A stretch of 64,000 bases of DNA from Elusimicrobiota bacterium (GTDB lineage Bacteria; Elusimicrobiota; Elusimicrobia; UBA1565), in the NCBI GenBank assembly GCA_041660925.1, contig JBAZVI010000001.1:496001-560000 (forward strand), read 5' to 3'. The number at the start of each line of letters is the position of its first letter. Position 1 is the first letter of the stretch. Under the pieces are notes generated by a model. It had not been told where the DNA came from, made no database searches, and saw nothing but the letters and a program-made list of their open reading frames with translations. Below, one piece after another: positions 41,680 through 50,297 of the stretch. A program made the translations under genes and the position numbers.

Positions 41680-43137
41680 ATGCTTCAGGAAAAGATCGAG
41701 CTGGCCCTTACCTTCGACGACGTGCTGCTGCTCCCCGCCAAGTCCGCGGTGATGCCGCGTGACGCGGGCGTGGCCGCCATGCTGACCCGCGGCATCAAGC
41801 TCAATATCCCCCTGGTCTCGGCCGCCATGGACACGGTGACCGAGTCCGGTCTGGCCATCGCCATGGCCCGCGAAGGCGGTCTCGGCATAATCCACCGGGC
41901 CATGCCTGCGCATCAGCAGGCCCTCGAAGTGGCGAAGGTCAAGAAGCACGAGAGCGGCGTGATCGTCGACCCGGTCACCATTTCCCCGAATGAGACGCTG
42001 AAGGACGCGATAGCCCTGATGGCCAAGCACGGCGTTTCGGGGCTCGTGGTGGTCTCCGGCGGGAAGCTCGCCGGCATACTGACCAACCGCGACCTGCGCT
42101 TCGCCAGGGACCTGGACCGAAAGGTGGGCGCCGCCATGACGAAGAAGCTGGTGACCGCTCCCGCCGGGACGACCCCGGAAAAGGCGGAAAAGATCCTGCA
42201 CGAGCACCGCATCGAGAAGCTGCCCCTGGTGGACCGGCAGGGCCGCCTGAAGGGCCTGATCACCGTCCGCGACATCATGAACCGCTCCCAGTACCCCAAC
42301 GCATGCAAGGACAAGGCGGGATGCCTGCGCGTGGGCGCGGCCATCGGCGCGGGGGACGCCGCCATCGAGCGGGCGGGGGAGCTGGTGAAGGCCGGCGCCG
42401 ACGTCATCTCGCTCGATTCCGCGCACGGTCACTCGGCCAACGTGCTGCGGACGCTGCGCGAGGTCAAGCGTCTTTATCACGTGGAGGTCATCGCCGGCAA
42501 CGTGGCCACCCATGACGGCGCCGCGGACCTGATCAAGGCCGGCGCCGACGCGGTGAAGGTGGGCATAGGCCCCGGCTCCATCTGCACCACGCGCATCATC
42601 TCGGGCGTCGGCGTGCCGCAGCTGACCGCGCTGCGCGACTGCTGCCGCGCCGCCGCGAAGAAAGGCGTGCCGGTCATCGCCGACGGCGGCATAAAGTTCT
42701 CGGGCGACATCACCAAGGCCATCGCCGCGGGCGCCTCCTGCGTGATGCTCGGCACCCTGCTGGCCGGCACTGACGAGGCGCCGGGGGACATCATCCTCTA
42801 CCAGGGCCGCAGCTACAAGTCTTACCGCGGCATGGGCTCGGTGGGCGCCATGGAAGCCGGTTCCAAGGACCGCTACGGTCAGTCCGGGGTGGAGAAAGAG
42901 AAACTGGTGCCGGAGGGAGTGGAAGGCCGCGTGCCCTATAAAGGCCCGGTCTCGCTGATCCTGCACCAGCTGACCGGCGGCCTGCGCGCCGGGCTCGGCT
43001 ATTGCGGCTGCCGCGACCTCGCGGAACTCAGGCGCAAAGCGAGATTCGTCCGGATCTCCAACGCCGGCCTCAGGGAAAGCCACGTGCACGACGTGGCCAT
43101 AGCCAAAGAGACCCCCAACTACACGCAGAAGAGCTAG
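41680..43137 (+). CDS. guaB: Inosine-5'-monophosphate dehydrogenase
   Basis: IMPDH oxidises IMP to XMP, the committed step to GMP. The 485-residue protein has TFDDVLLLPAKSAV, two CBS domains (about 95-205), GIGPGSICTTRIISGVGVPQ with the catalytic Cys, and the flap MGSVGAMEAGSKDRYGQ. Codon choice differs from the neighbours: it favours CTG and GTG and uses ATA several times (for example in LGIIH and ITKAIA-flanking segments), whereas nearby genes favour CTC and GTC and avoid ATA. That suggests horizontal transfer or a misjoined contig. ATG has CAGGAGA upstream. Confidence 0.97.
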   Translation: MLQEKIELALTFDDVLLLPAKSAVMPRDAGVAAMLTRGIKLNIPLVSAAMDTVTESGLAIAMAREGGLGIIHRAMPAHQQALEVAKVKKHESGVIVDPVTISPNETLKDAIALMAKHGVSGLVVVSGGKLAGILTNRDLRFARDLDRKVGAAMTKKLVTAPAGTTPEKAEKILHEHRIEKLPLVDRQGRLKGLITVRDIMNRSQYPNACKDKAGCLRVGAAIGAGDAAIERAGELVKAGADVISLDSAHGHSANVLRTLREVKRLYHVEVIAGNVATHDGAADLIKAGADAVKVGIGPGSICTTRIISGVGVPQLTALRDCCRAAAKKGVPVIADGGIKFSGDITKAIAAGASCVMLGTLLAGTDEAPGDIILYQGRSYKSYRGMGSVGAMEAGSKDRYGQSGVEKEKLVPEGVEGRVPYKGPVSLILHQLTGGLRAGLGYCGCRDLAELRRKARFVRISNAGLRESHVHDVAIAKETPNYTQKS

Positions 43138-43152
43138 GACCGCAAAAGACAG

Positions 43153-43180
43153 CCCCTCTCCCTGAGCTCAGGGAGAGGGG
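43153..43180. terminator. Perfect 28-bp palindrome between convergent guaB and serA
   Basis: CCCCTCTCCCTGAG pairs with CTCAGGGAGAGGGG without a loop. On the minus strand CTGTCTTTTGC follows, which can act as a T-tract for the serC-serA transcript. It belongs to the CCCTCTCCC hairpin family. Confidence 0.65.
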
Positions 43181-43199
43181 TTGTACGGGTCGAAGAGCT

Positions 43200-44150
43200 C
43201 TAGACCTTGTCCCCGTTGATCGCGTGCGTCTTCTTGCCGGTGAGGAGGTAGTCCGCGATCTGCTCGGCGGCCTGCCGCGCCACGGTGATCTGCGCGTCCT
43301 TCGTGGACGCCGCGATGTGGGGCGTGGCGATCACGTTCTCCATGCCGAAGAAGATGTGCTCGGTCGCCGGCTCCTTGACGAAGACGTCGCAGGCGAGCCC
43401 CGCGATCTGACCGCTCTGCAGGCCCTCCTTCACGTCGGCCTCGACCATGATGCCGCCGCGCGCGCAGTTGATGAGCCGCACGCCCTTCTTCATCTTGGCG
43501 ATGGCGGCCTTGTTGAGCATGCCGCGCGTGGAGTCGTTGATGACCACGTGGAAGGTGATGAAGTCGGACTTCGCGTAGAGCTCGTCCAAGCTCACCATGT
43601 GGACCCCGAGCTCGCGCGAGCGCTCCGTCGTCATCATCGGGTCGTAGACGAGGACCTTCATCTTCAGGCCCATGGCCCGGTCCGCGACGACGCCGCCGAT
43701 GTTGCCGCAGCCGACGACCCCGAGGGTCTTGCCGGTGAGCTCGACGCCCTCGAACTTCTTCTTCTCCCACTTGCCGGCGTGGGTGGAGGCGTTGGCCTGC
43801 GGGATCATGCGCGCGAGCGCGAACATCATCGCCAGGGCGTGCTCGCCGGTGGAGACGGTGTTGCCGAAGGGCGTGTTCATCACGACGACCTTCTTCTCGG
43901 TGCAGGCGGGGACGTCGATGTTGTCGACGCCGCTGCCGGCCCGGGCGACGGCCTTGAGGTTCTTCGCGGCCGCGACGAGGTCCTTGGTGAGCGTCGTGGC
44001 CGAGCGCACGATGATGGCGTCGAAGTCGGCGATGCAGGCCTTGAGCTCCTCGGGCTTCATGCCCGGCTTGTTCACGGCCTCGAGTCCGCGCTCCTTGAGG
44101 ACCTTCTCGCAGATGGCGTCGGCTTTGTCGGCGATGAGGACTTTCTTCAT
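43200..44150 (-). CDS. serA: D-3-phosphoglycerate dehydrogenase, short form
   Basis: SerA oxidises 3-phosphoglycerate with NAD+, the first step of serine synthesis. The 316-residue protein has AVARAGSGVDNIDVPACTEK, the nucleotide motif LGVVGCGNIGGVVADRAMG, LINCARGGIMVEADVKEGL with the catalytic Arg, the Glu in FVKEPATE and the His in IATPHIAASTKDAQ. It lacks the C-terminal ACT domain of longer forms, so serine feedback is not expected through that domain. The ATG overlaps the serC stop. Confidence 0.95.
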   Translation of the reverse strand: MKKVLIADKADAICEKVLKERGLEAVNKPGMKPEELKACIADFDAIIVRSATTLTKDLVAAAKNLKAVARAGSGVDNIDVPACTEKKVVVMNTPFGNTVSTGEHALAMMFALARMIPQANASTHAGKWEKKKFEGVELTGKTLGVVGCGNIGGVVADRAMGLKMKVLVYDPMMTTERSRELGVHMVSLDELYAKSDFITFHVVINDSTRGMLNKAAIAKMKKGVRLINCARGGIMVEADVKEGLQSGQIAGLACDVFVKEPATEHIFFGMENVIATPHIAASTKDAQITVARQAAEQIADYLLTGKKTHAINGDKV

Positions 44151-45325
44151 TTCACGGTCTCCTTGGAGTATTCCTTCGCGACGGCGTCGTAGGCCCAGTC
44201 GAGCCACCCCGTGAGGACTTCGACGTCGGAGGCCTCCACGGTGGCGCCGCACCAGACCCGGATGCCCGCCGGGGCCTTGCCGTAGGAGTTGATGTCGTAG
44301 GCCACCCCCTCCTTGTCGAGCATGGAGGTGATCTTCTTGGCGGCCTTCGTCTTCTCCTCGTCGGGCAGGCGGGTGAACCAGTCGGCCTTGATCTTGAGGC
44401 AGACGGAGGTGTTGGAGCGGATCTCCTTGGACTCCGCGAGGAAGTCGATCCAGTCGGACTTCGCGGCCCACTTCTCGAGGACGGCGAGGTTCGCGTTGGA
44501 GCGGGCGACCAGGGCCTTGCAGCCGCCGATGGACTCCGCCCACTTGAGCGCGTCGATGGCGTCCTCGACGCAGAGCATGGAGGGCGTGTTCACCGTGTTG
44601 TACTCGAGCTCGCCGGGCTTGAGCTTCCCCTCGGCGTTGAGGCGGAAGGTCTTGGGCAGCGGCCAGGCGACCTTGGGCTCGTTCTCCTCCATGCGCTTGA
44701 CCGCGCGCGGGGAGAGGATGAGCACCCCGTGGCCGGCCTCGCCGCCGAGCACCTTCTGCCAGGAGAAGGTGATGACGTCGAGCTTCGAGTAGTCCATCGG
44801 CATGGCGAAGATGCCGGAGGTGGCGTCGCAGATCGTCAGCCCTTCGCGGTCGGCCTTGATCCAGTCGTAGTTCGGGACCTTGACGCCCGAGGTCGTGCCG
44901 TTGGCGGTGAAGATGACGTCGTGGGAGAAGTCGGCCTTGCTCAGGTCCGGGATCTTGCCGTAGTCGGCCTTGAACTCGCGGACGTTGAGGAGCTTGAGGT
45001 ACTTCACCGCGTCGGTGATCCAGCCCTTGCCGAAGGACTCCCAGCCGAAGATGTCGACGGGGCGGGGGCCGAGCAGGGTCCACATCGCCAGCTCGACGGC
45101 GCCGGTGTCGGAGCCGGCGACGACCCCGATGCGGTAGTCCGCCGGCAGGCCGAGCACGCGCTTCATGCGCTCGGAGACCTCGTTCAAGCGGGCCTTGCCC
45201 TCCTTGGAGCGATGCGAGCGGCCGACGAGGGCGCCTTTGAGGGCGTCGACGGTCCAGCCGGGGCGCTTGGCGCAGGGGCCGGACGAGAAATTAGGGCATT
45301 TCGTCTTGACGGCGGGTTTCTGCAT
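44147..45325 (-). CDS. serC: Phosphoserine aminotransferase
   Basis: SerC makes phosphoserine from phosphohydroxypyruvate with glutamate and PLP. The 392-residue protein has NFSSGPCAKRPGWTVDALKG at the N-terminus, GVVAGSDTGAVELAMWTLLG, ANGTTSGVKVPN, ICDATSGIFAMPMDYSKLDV and the PLP-lysine site TFSWQKVLGGEAGHG. This is the type found in alphaproteobacteria and some archaea rather than the E. coli type. ATG at 45325 has AGGAGAG upstream; TATCAT lies further upstream. No serB is nearby. Confidence 0.95.
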   Translation of the reverse strand: MQKPAVKTKCPNFSSGPCAKRPGWTVDALKGALVGRSHRSKEGKARLNEVSERMKRVLGLPADYRIGVVAGSDTGAVELAMWTLLGPRPVDIFGWESFGKGWITDAVKYLKLLNVREFKADYGKIPDLSKADFSHDVIFTANGTTSGVKVPNYDWIKADREGLTICDATSGIFAMPMDYSKLDVITFSWQKVLGGEAGHGVLILSPRAVKRMEENEPKVAWPLPKTFRLNAEGKLKPGELEYNTVNTPSMLCVEDAIDALKWAESIGGCKALVARSNANLAVLEKWAAKSDWIDFLAESKEIRSNTSVCLKIKADWFTRLPDEEKTKAAKKITSMLDKEGVAYDINSYGKAPAGIRVWCGATVEASDVEVLTGWLDWAYDAVAKEYSKETVK

Positions 45326-45414
45326 GGACTCTCTCCTGTTTCCCCCTGTCGGGGGAGTCGTATGCGGCAATGATAACATGATTGAGGCCTGCGGGGCTCG
45401 TCCCTTGGGGTCCG

Positions 45415-46584
45415 TCAGAAGGGCGAGATATGGCCCGGCTTCTCGGCGGTCCAGGGCTTCTTGAGCCCGGCTTCGGCGAACTCCAGGAGTCCCCAGTGGT
45501 CCGGCTCGGCGGCCGCCGCCCGGTACTCCTCGAGCGCCTCGTCCCGGCGGCCCAGGAGGTCGAGGAGCTGGGCCGAGCGGATGCGCGACCACACCGCCCA
45601 GCGGGCCGGTCCTCCTTTGTAACGCACCTGAGCGCCCGCACGCAGGTCCTCGAGCGCCTCCGCCCGGCGTCCCTGCGACCAGCGGACGGTGCCGCGCATG
45701 AGCAGGCCCTTGGCGAGCTGCATCGGCTCATAGCCCCCGTCGCGGACGCGGTTGAGGAACTCCTCGACGCCGTCGTTGAAGAGCTCCATGCGTCCGTCCT
45801 CGAAGAGGGCGACGAGCTCGGCGGCATGGAGCATCGCGCTGCGCGGATACTTCCCGCGGATGTCGTCCATGAGGCGGACGGCCTCGCGCGGGTCGCGGGA
45901 GCCGAAGCGGTCCTCGGTGAAGACCTCGACGAGGATGAGCTGAGCGGCGGTCCGCGCGAAGCTCCCTTCCTTCGCGCAGCGGCGCAGCTCCTCGATCCCG
46001 CGGTCGCGGCTGCCGCGCAGGACGATCTTGGCGAGCACGCCGATGAAGCGCGGGTAGGTGTCGCTGTAATAGTCGTACATCCCCAGACCCAGCCAGGCGT
46101 CGCCGAGCTTCGGGTCGGCCTCGAGGGCCGCGCGGACGTTCTTGATGCCCCTGCGCGCGCTGATATAGGCCTTGATCCACTGCAGTCGCTGGGCCTGCAC
46201 CCGCGCCGCGATGCCGTAGGAGGCTCCGAGGGCGAGCAGGCCCTGCGGGTCGTTGGGATGGGCCTTGAGCCAGCGCTCGGAGGCCTCCGCGGCCTCCTCG
46301 ACCCGGCGATCGAAGTCGGTCAACAGGGAGAGGTCGCTCTGCTCCGTCCCGTAGACGAAGCGGGTCATCGAGGAGCCGACGAGCCCGAGATAGGCGTAGG
46401 GATGTCCGCTGCGCTCGGCGACCTGGCGCAGGGCCCGGTCGGCCCCGTCGAAGTCCATGCGGTAGATGCCGTCGAGTCCCTTCTGAAGCAGGCGCTGGGC
46501 GTCGGGCGCGAGCTCCACGGCGCAGGCCGGACGCAGCAGGAGCACGAGGAGCGTCAGGGCGGAGAGGAAGGGGGAGCGCGTCAT
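45415..46584 (-). CDS. Exported TPR-like protein of unknown function
   Basis: The 389-residue protein has a signal peptide (MTRSPFLSALTLLVLLLRPACA) and helical repeats of TPR type (LLQKGLDGIYRMDFDGADRAL, AEASERWLKAHPNDPQGLLALG, and RGIKNVRAALEADPKLGDAWLGLGMY nearby). It resembles exported TPR proteins that hold protein complexes in the periplasm; no catalytic motif is seen. The start at 46584 is chosen for the signal peptide. It follows the NlpC/P60 gene after 81 bp. Confidence 0.8.
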   Translation of the reverse strand: MTRSPFLSALTLLVLLLRPACAVELAPDAQRLLQKGLDGIYRMDFDGADRALRQVAERSGHPYAYLGLVGSSMTRFVYGTEQSDLSLLTDFDRRVEEAAEASERWLKAHPNDPQGLLALGASYGIAARVQAQRLQWIKAYISARRGIKNVRAALEADPKLGDAWLGLGMYDYYSDTYPRFIGVLAKIVLRGSRDRGIEELRRCAKEGSFARTAAQLILVEVFTEDRFGSRDPREAVRLMDDIRGKYPRSAMLHAAELVALFEDGRMELFNDGVEEFLNRVRDGGYEPMQLAKGLLMRGTVRWSQGRRAEALEDLRAGAQVRYKGGPARWAVWSRIRSAQLLDLLGRRDEALEEYRAAAAEPDHWGLLEFAEAGLKKPWTAEKPGHISPF

Positions 46585-46665
46585 GGGGAGGGTTCGTCCG
46601 GGGAGTAAGGATAGCATGGCCCAGTCCGGGATTCCACCCGTTCCTTCCGTCCAAGATCCCGCCGG

Positions 46666-48072
46666 CTATTGCGACAGCAGGGCGCCGTAGTACGGCTGCT
46701 TGACGGACTGGAGACGCTCTTTGAGGCCCATGCGGACCACGCCGTGCTTGCGGTCCATGGCCTCGATGGTCTGGCCGCCTCCGAGATAGGCGATGACATG
46801 GTGGGCGGGGTTCCCGTCGAAGATCAGGTCGCCGGGCTGGAGCTGGGAAGGGTCGGCGAGCTTCTGAGCCGCCCGCTCCTGGTCCGCGGCGGTGCGCGGC
46901 ACGCGGCGCACCCCGATGTCGGTCAGCGCGGCCACGATGAGGCCGGAGCAATCCACGCCGCCCTGCTTGCCCGGGTTCGTGCCGCCCCAGACGTACGGAG
47001 TGCCTTCGAACTTCTTCAGCGCTTCGACGAAGGCCTGCCGGGCGCCGCTCGGAGGCACGGGCTCGCGGGGGATGGAGAGGGAAGCATCCGAGCCCAGGTT
47101 CTCCCGGCGCACCCAGCCCTCGGTGTTCTTCCAGTCTCCGGTCCTGGGATCGAACTCCGTCAGGCGCTGGGACTGGACGTGGACCCACCCGTCCTTGGTC
47201 TCGCCGAGGACCTTGAGAGACTCTCCGGAGACGAGCTGGGAGAGGCGCAGGTCGTCGCTGCCCTCGCGGTCGACGGGCTTGGAGCGCAGGTCGGCTCCGG
47301 CGGCGCGGGCGAAGAGCGTGCGGCCCACCTCGTCGCCGGAGGACGCCGGGACCGCGGCGACGGGTCCCGGCGTCGGCGCGGCGAACTCCGCGGGGAGCCC
47401 CCGGACCGCGCCGCGGGAGAAGGAGGAGACGACCCCGGCCGCGCCGCCCCGGAGCGGGCGCGGGGTCCCGCCGGGGAGCGCCCCTCCGGCCGTCGCCCGC
47501 GCGGACTCTCCGAGGCCGCGCGCATCCGCGGCCGCCTCGCGCGGCCGCGCGGCAGCGGACGAGGGAGCGGCGCTCGGAGCATAGGCGGCCGTCGCACCGG
47601 AGCCGTCGGGCATGCCGACGGGCTCGCCGCGGCCGCTGCCCCGCGTGACGAGCCGCGTCCGGTCCATGGGCGGCTTCCAGGAGGCCCGGACCGAGCTCGA
47701 AGGCGGCGCGGAAGGAGTCGCGGGTCGCGCGAAGTCGGGCGCGAACGCGGGAGCGGATGCCGAGCGCGGGCGGGCTCCCGGGGGCGGAGGGGCCGGGGGA
47801 TCGCGGTAGGGGTTCGCGCGCTCCGGCGGCGAAGCCGTCTCGCGCTCCCCTTCCCCGTCGGCGACGTTCGCGGAGCCGGCCGGGGGCTTCACCTCGGACA
47901 AAGGCTTCTCCGCGGCCGAGAACGCCGTTTCGGAACCGATGAAGAGCCCCCCGCCGGACCCGGAGGAGCGTCCACGCATGAGCATCGCCCCGACCGCGAA
48001 CAGGACGGCGCAGCCCGCGGCGCAGGCGAAGAACAGGACGGGGCCGGCGAGCTTTCGTTCTCGATCAGTCAT
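46666..48072 (-). CDS. Membrane-anchored NlpC/P60 peptidoglycan endopeptidase with SH3 domain
   Basis: The 468-residue protein has a short cytoplasmic N-terminus, one membrane span (GPVLFFACAAGCAVLFAVGA), a long Pro/Ser/Ala-rich linker (45-260), an SH3-like domain (VSGESLKVLGETKDGWVHVQ) and a C-terminal NlpC/P60 domain: GGVDCSGLIVAALTDIGVRR with the catalytic Cys, and DGNPAHHVIAYLGGGQTIEA with the His. It should cleave peptidoglycan stem peptides in the periplasm. It follows the outer-membrane barrel gene by 6 bp, so both are probably in the hydrogenase-yvcK transcript. Confidence 0.9.
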   Translation of the reverse strand: MTDRERKLAGPVLFFACAAGCAVLFAVGAMLMRGRSSGSGGGLFIGSETAFSAAEKPLSEVKPPAGSANVADGEGERETASPPERANPYRDPPAPPPPGARPRSASAPAFAPDFARPATPSAPPSSSVRASWKPPMDRTRLVTRGSGRGEPVGMPDGSGATAAYAPSAAPSSAAARPREAAADARGLGESARATAGGALPGGTPRPLRGGAAGVVSSFSRGAVRGLPAEFAAPTPGPVAAVPASSGDEVGRTLFARAAGADLRSKPVDREGSDDLRLSQLVSGESLKVLGETKDGWVHVQSQRLTEFDPRTGDWKNTEGWVRRENLGSDASLSIPREPVPPSGARQAFVEALKKFEGTPYVWGGTNPGKQGGVDCSGLIVAALTDIGVRRVPRTAADQERAAQKLADPSQLQPGDLIFDGNPAHHVIAYLGGGQTIEAMDRKHGVVRMGLKERLQSVKQPYYGALLSQ

Positions 48073-48078
48073 GCGAGG

Positions 48079-48750
48079 TCAGCGCTCCTTCTCCTCGTCG
48101 TCCCCGAACAGGCGCACCTTGAGCTCGAGGTTCAGGCGGTGCATGCGCCGGTTCCCGCTCTCGAAGTTCCGGTCGTAGTCCAGCGCGAGCGTCGTCCGGG
48201 AGCCGAGGGCAAACTCGACCCCCGCGCCGAGGGTCGGGGCCCAGTAGGACTCGCGGCGCCGCTCCGTGAGCGCGAGCTCGCCGTCCTCGTCCTCCTCCCG
48301 GGTCTCTTCCCGCGAGTCCACGTACTGCACGCCGCCGGTGAGATAGGGCGTGAAATGGAAGCGCTCGCGCAGGTCGCGGCCGGCGAGCTTGAGGAGCGAG
48401 ACCTTGGCGTATTTGAGCTCCGAGGTCTTGACCCGCGTCTGCTGGGTGTACGCGTCGCCGCGGAGCTCGGAAAAGGCGTCGTTGTAGCTGTATTCGAGTT
48501 CGTAGCAGAACCGGTTGCGGGCGTCCGGGCCGCTGGAGAAGAGGCCGAGACTCAGCGTCGGCCCCCAGTCGTAGTCCCGCGAGTTCGCCTCGCGCCCGAC
48601 GCTGCCGCGCAGGCCGACCTCCAGGGTGTCGAGGATCGACGCCGGTTCGACGGCCTTTTTGTCGGCCGCGGCGGGCTCGGCGCCGCGAGCCGGCCCGACG
48701 CAGAGCGTCGCGCCCAGGAAGACCGGCAGGACGCTCCTCCATCTCGACAT
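48079..48750 (-). CDS. Small outer-membrane beta-barrel protein (DUF481-like)
   Basis: The 223-residue protein has a signal peptide (MSRWRSVLPVFLGATLCVGP) and then alternating hydrophobic strands such as EVGLRGSVGREANSRDY, SLGLFSSGPDARNRFCYELE and LALDYDRNFESGNRRMHRLN. This is the look of a small barrel with charged loops (SREETREEDEDGELA). Function unknown; it resembles DUF481 or porin-like proteins. It lies 7 bp after yvcK. Confidence 0.75.
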   Translation of the reverse strand: MSRWRSVLPVFLGATLCVGPARGAEPAAADKKAVEPASILDTLEVGLRGSVGREANSRDYDWGPTLSLGLFSSGPDARNRFCYELEYSYNDAFSELRGDAYTQQTRVKTSELKYAKVSLLKLAGRDLRERFHFTPYLTGGVQYVDSREETREEDEDGELALTERRRESYWAPTLGAGVEFALGSRTTLALDYDRNFESGNRRMHRLNLELKVRLFGDDEEKER

Positions 48751-48757
48751 CAGACTC

Positions 48758-49720
48758 TCAGCCGCGCAGCAGGTCGATGATCATCCGAGCGGTGCGCTCG
48801 GAGTCGTGGCGGACGATGCGCTTGTCGCCCGAGTCGTACTCGAGGAGGAGGTTCGCGCCGAGGGCGCGTCCGCAGAGAGTACGCAGGACCGGGAGATCGG
48901 GCTCGACGAAGTAGCTCGCCTCCTTGCGGTACTTGTCCACGACGACGCGGGAGGGACGCTTCGTGTTGTAGATGACGAAGTCGGGGCGGCGCCCGCAGTA
49001 GCGCGTGAGCTCGCGGGCGAAGTCGCTCGTTTTGAAGCCGTACGTCCCCTGCTTGGTGACGAGGTTGCAGACGTAGGCGATGCGGGCGCGCGAGGAGTGC
49101 AGGGCCTCGCGCACTCCCCGGGTGAGGAAGCTGGGGAGCACGCTGCCGTAGAGGTCTCCCGGGCAGATGACCAGGAGGTCGGCCGAGCGCAGGGCGTCCG
49201 CGCAATCGGCGTAGACCTCGGCGGCGGGCTTGAGCCAGAGCTCGTCGATATGGTCCTTGCGCTCGGGGTAGCTCACCTCGAGCTGGCCCTCGAGGACGCG
49301 GCCGGCGCGCGTGCGACCGTAGAGCTCGACGGAATCGAGGGAGACGGGGAGGACGCGGCCCCGGATGCGCAGGATCTTGGAGACGACCTTCACCGCCGCG
49401 GCCATGTCGCCGCAGAGGTCGGTGAGCGCGGCGAGGATGATGTTGCCGACGTTGTGGTTGCCCAGGCGCTTGGACTTGAGCGGGAAGCGGTATTCGAAGA
49501 GCCGCGCGAGGTCGCGCAGCTCGGTCTCGTCCGAGAGGGCCACGAGGCAGTTGCGGATGTCGCCGGGGGCGAGGATGCCGAAGTCGGTGCGCAGCTCGCC
49601 GGTCGAGCCGCCGTTGTCGACGACCGAGACGACGGCCGTGAGGTCGAGGTCGTAGTTCTTGAGCCCGCGCAGGATGGAGTAGTGGCCCGTGCCGCCGCCG
49701 ACGGTGACGACCTTCTTCAT
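48758..49720 (-). CDS. yvcK: YvcK/CofD-family protein (gluconeogenesis/morphogenesis factor)
   Basis: YvcK proteins bind UDP-sugars and support cell-wall balance on gluconeogenic carbon; the related CofD makes coenzyme F420. The 320-residue protein has VVTVGGGTGHYSILRGLKNY, VVSVVDNGGSTGELRTDFG, APGDIRNCLVALSD, RLGNHNVGNIILAAL and LLVICPGDLYGSVLPSFLTRG, all YvcK-like; no F420-synthesis gene is near. The ATG overlaps the hydrogenase-protease stop (ATGA). Being inside a hydrogenase operon is unusual for yvcK. Confidence 0.92.
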   Translation of the reverse strand: MKKVVTVGGGTGHYSILRGLKNYDLDLTAVVSVVDNGGSTGELRTDFGILAPGDIRNCLVALSDETELRDLARLFEYRFPLKSKRLGNHNVGNIILAALTDLCGDMAAAVKVVSKILRIRGRVLPVSLDSVELYGRTRAGRVLEGQLEVSYPERKDHIDELWLKPAAEVYADCADALRSADLLVICPGDLYGSVLPSFLTRGVREALHSSRARIAYVCNLVTKQGTYGFKTSDFARELTRYCGRRPDFVIYNTKRPSRVVVDKYRKEASYFVEPDLPVLRTLCGRALGANLLLEYDSGDKRIVRHDSERTARMIIDLLRG

Positions 49721-50178
49721 GCGGTCCCCCGCGTGAGGCGCTCGACGGCCGCCGCCGCGTACTCGGGGAGGCGGCGCTCGAGCTCGGGCGAGAGCCCCAT
49801 CTCGGGCTCGACGCGCTTGGGCTCGATGCCCATGAACTCGATGGGCGGGATGCGGTAGCCGGTCTGCCGGGCCAGCTCGAGGGTCTTGAGGACGTCCCCC
49901 TCGTGGGTGCTCACGCCGGCGAGGACCTTCTGGGATTCGACCTGCTCGGGCTTGAAGAACATGTAGTCGCCGGGCGCCTTCCCCATCTTCGCGCTGTCGA
50001 CGACCAGGATCTTCTCCACCCCGGCTTCGAGGTAGGAGAAGAGGTTGAGCATGTTCCCGCCGATCTCGACGGCGCGAAATCCCTTCTCGAGCCCCCCCTC
50101 CGAGACGTGCTCGATGAGGCGCAGGCCGACGCTGTCGTCATAGCCGACGTACACGCCGACGCCGATGAGGTATTTCAA
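49717..50178 (-). CDS. NiFe-hydrogenase maturation protease
   Basis: These proteases cut the C-terminus of the large subunit after nickel insertion. The 153-residue protein reads KYLIGVGVYVGYDDSVGLRL, matching the family's GxGNxxxxDDGxG start in altered form (Tyr-Val in place of the usual polar residues), then ILVVDSAKMGKAPGDYMFFKP with the second acidic ligand, and GVSTHEGDVLKTLELARQTG with the His. The start is TTG at 50176-50178; the longer frame upstream reads through a REP hairpin and is unlikely. The position directly after the large-subunit gene supports the role. Confidence 0.85.
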   Translation of the reverse strand: MKYLIGVGVYVGYDDSVGLRLIEHVSEGGLEKGFRAVEIGGNMLNLFSYLEAGVEKILVVDSAKMGKAPGDYMFFKPEQVESQKVLAGVSTHEGDVLKTLELARQTGYRIPPIEFMGIEPKRVEPEMGLSPELERRLPEYAAAAVERLTRGTA

Positions 50179-50203
50179 GGGGTTCGTTCTTTCCTTACTG
50201 CCT

Positions 50204-50224
50204 CCCTCTCCCTTCGGGAGAGGG
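50204..50224. repeat. REP-like intergenic hairpin
   Basis: CCCTCTCCC / GGGAGAGGG with a TTC loop lies between hydA and the protease gene. Confidence 0.7.
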
Positions 50225-50253
50225 CCGGGATGAGGGAGGATCCCCCCTTCCCT

Positions 50254-50297
50254 GCCCTCCCCCGCAGGGGAGGCAATAAGGACTAAGAGGTCCTTAT
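50254..50297. repeat. Paired hairpins after hydA
   Basis: GCCCTCCCC / GGGGAGGC (50254-50273), then an AAGGAC / GTCCTT hairpin next to the hydA stop. They may reduce expression of the downstream protease and yvcK, or protect the hyd mRNA end. Confidence 0.55.
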
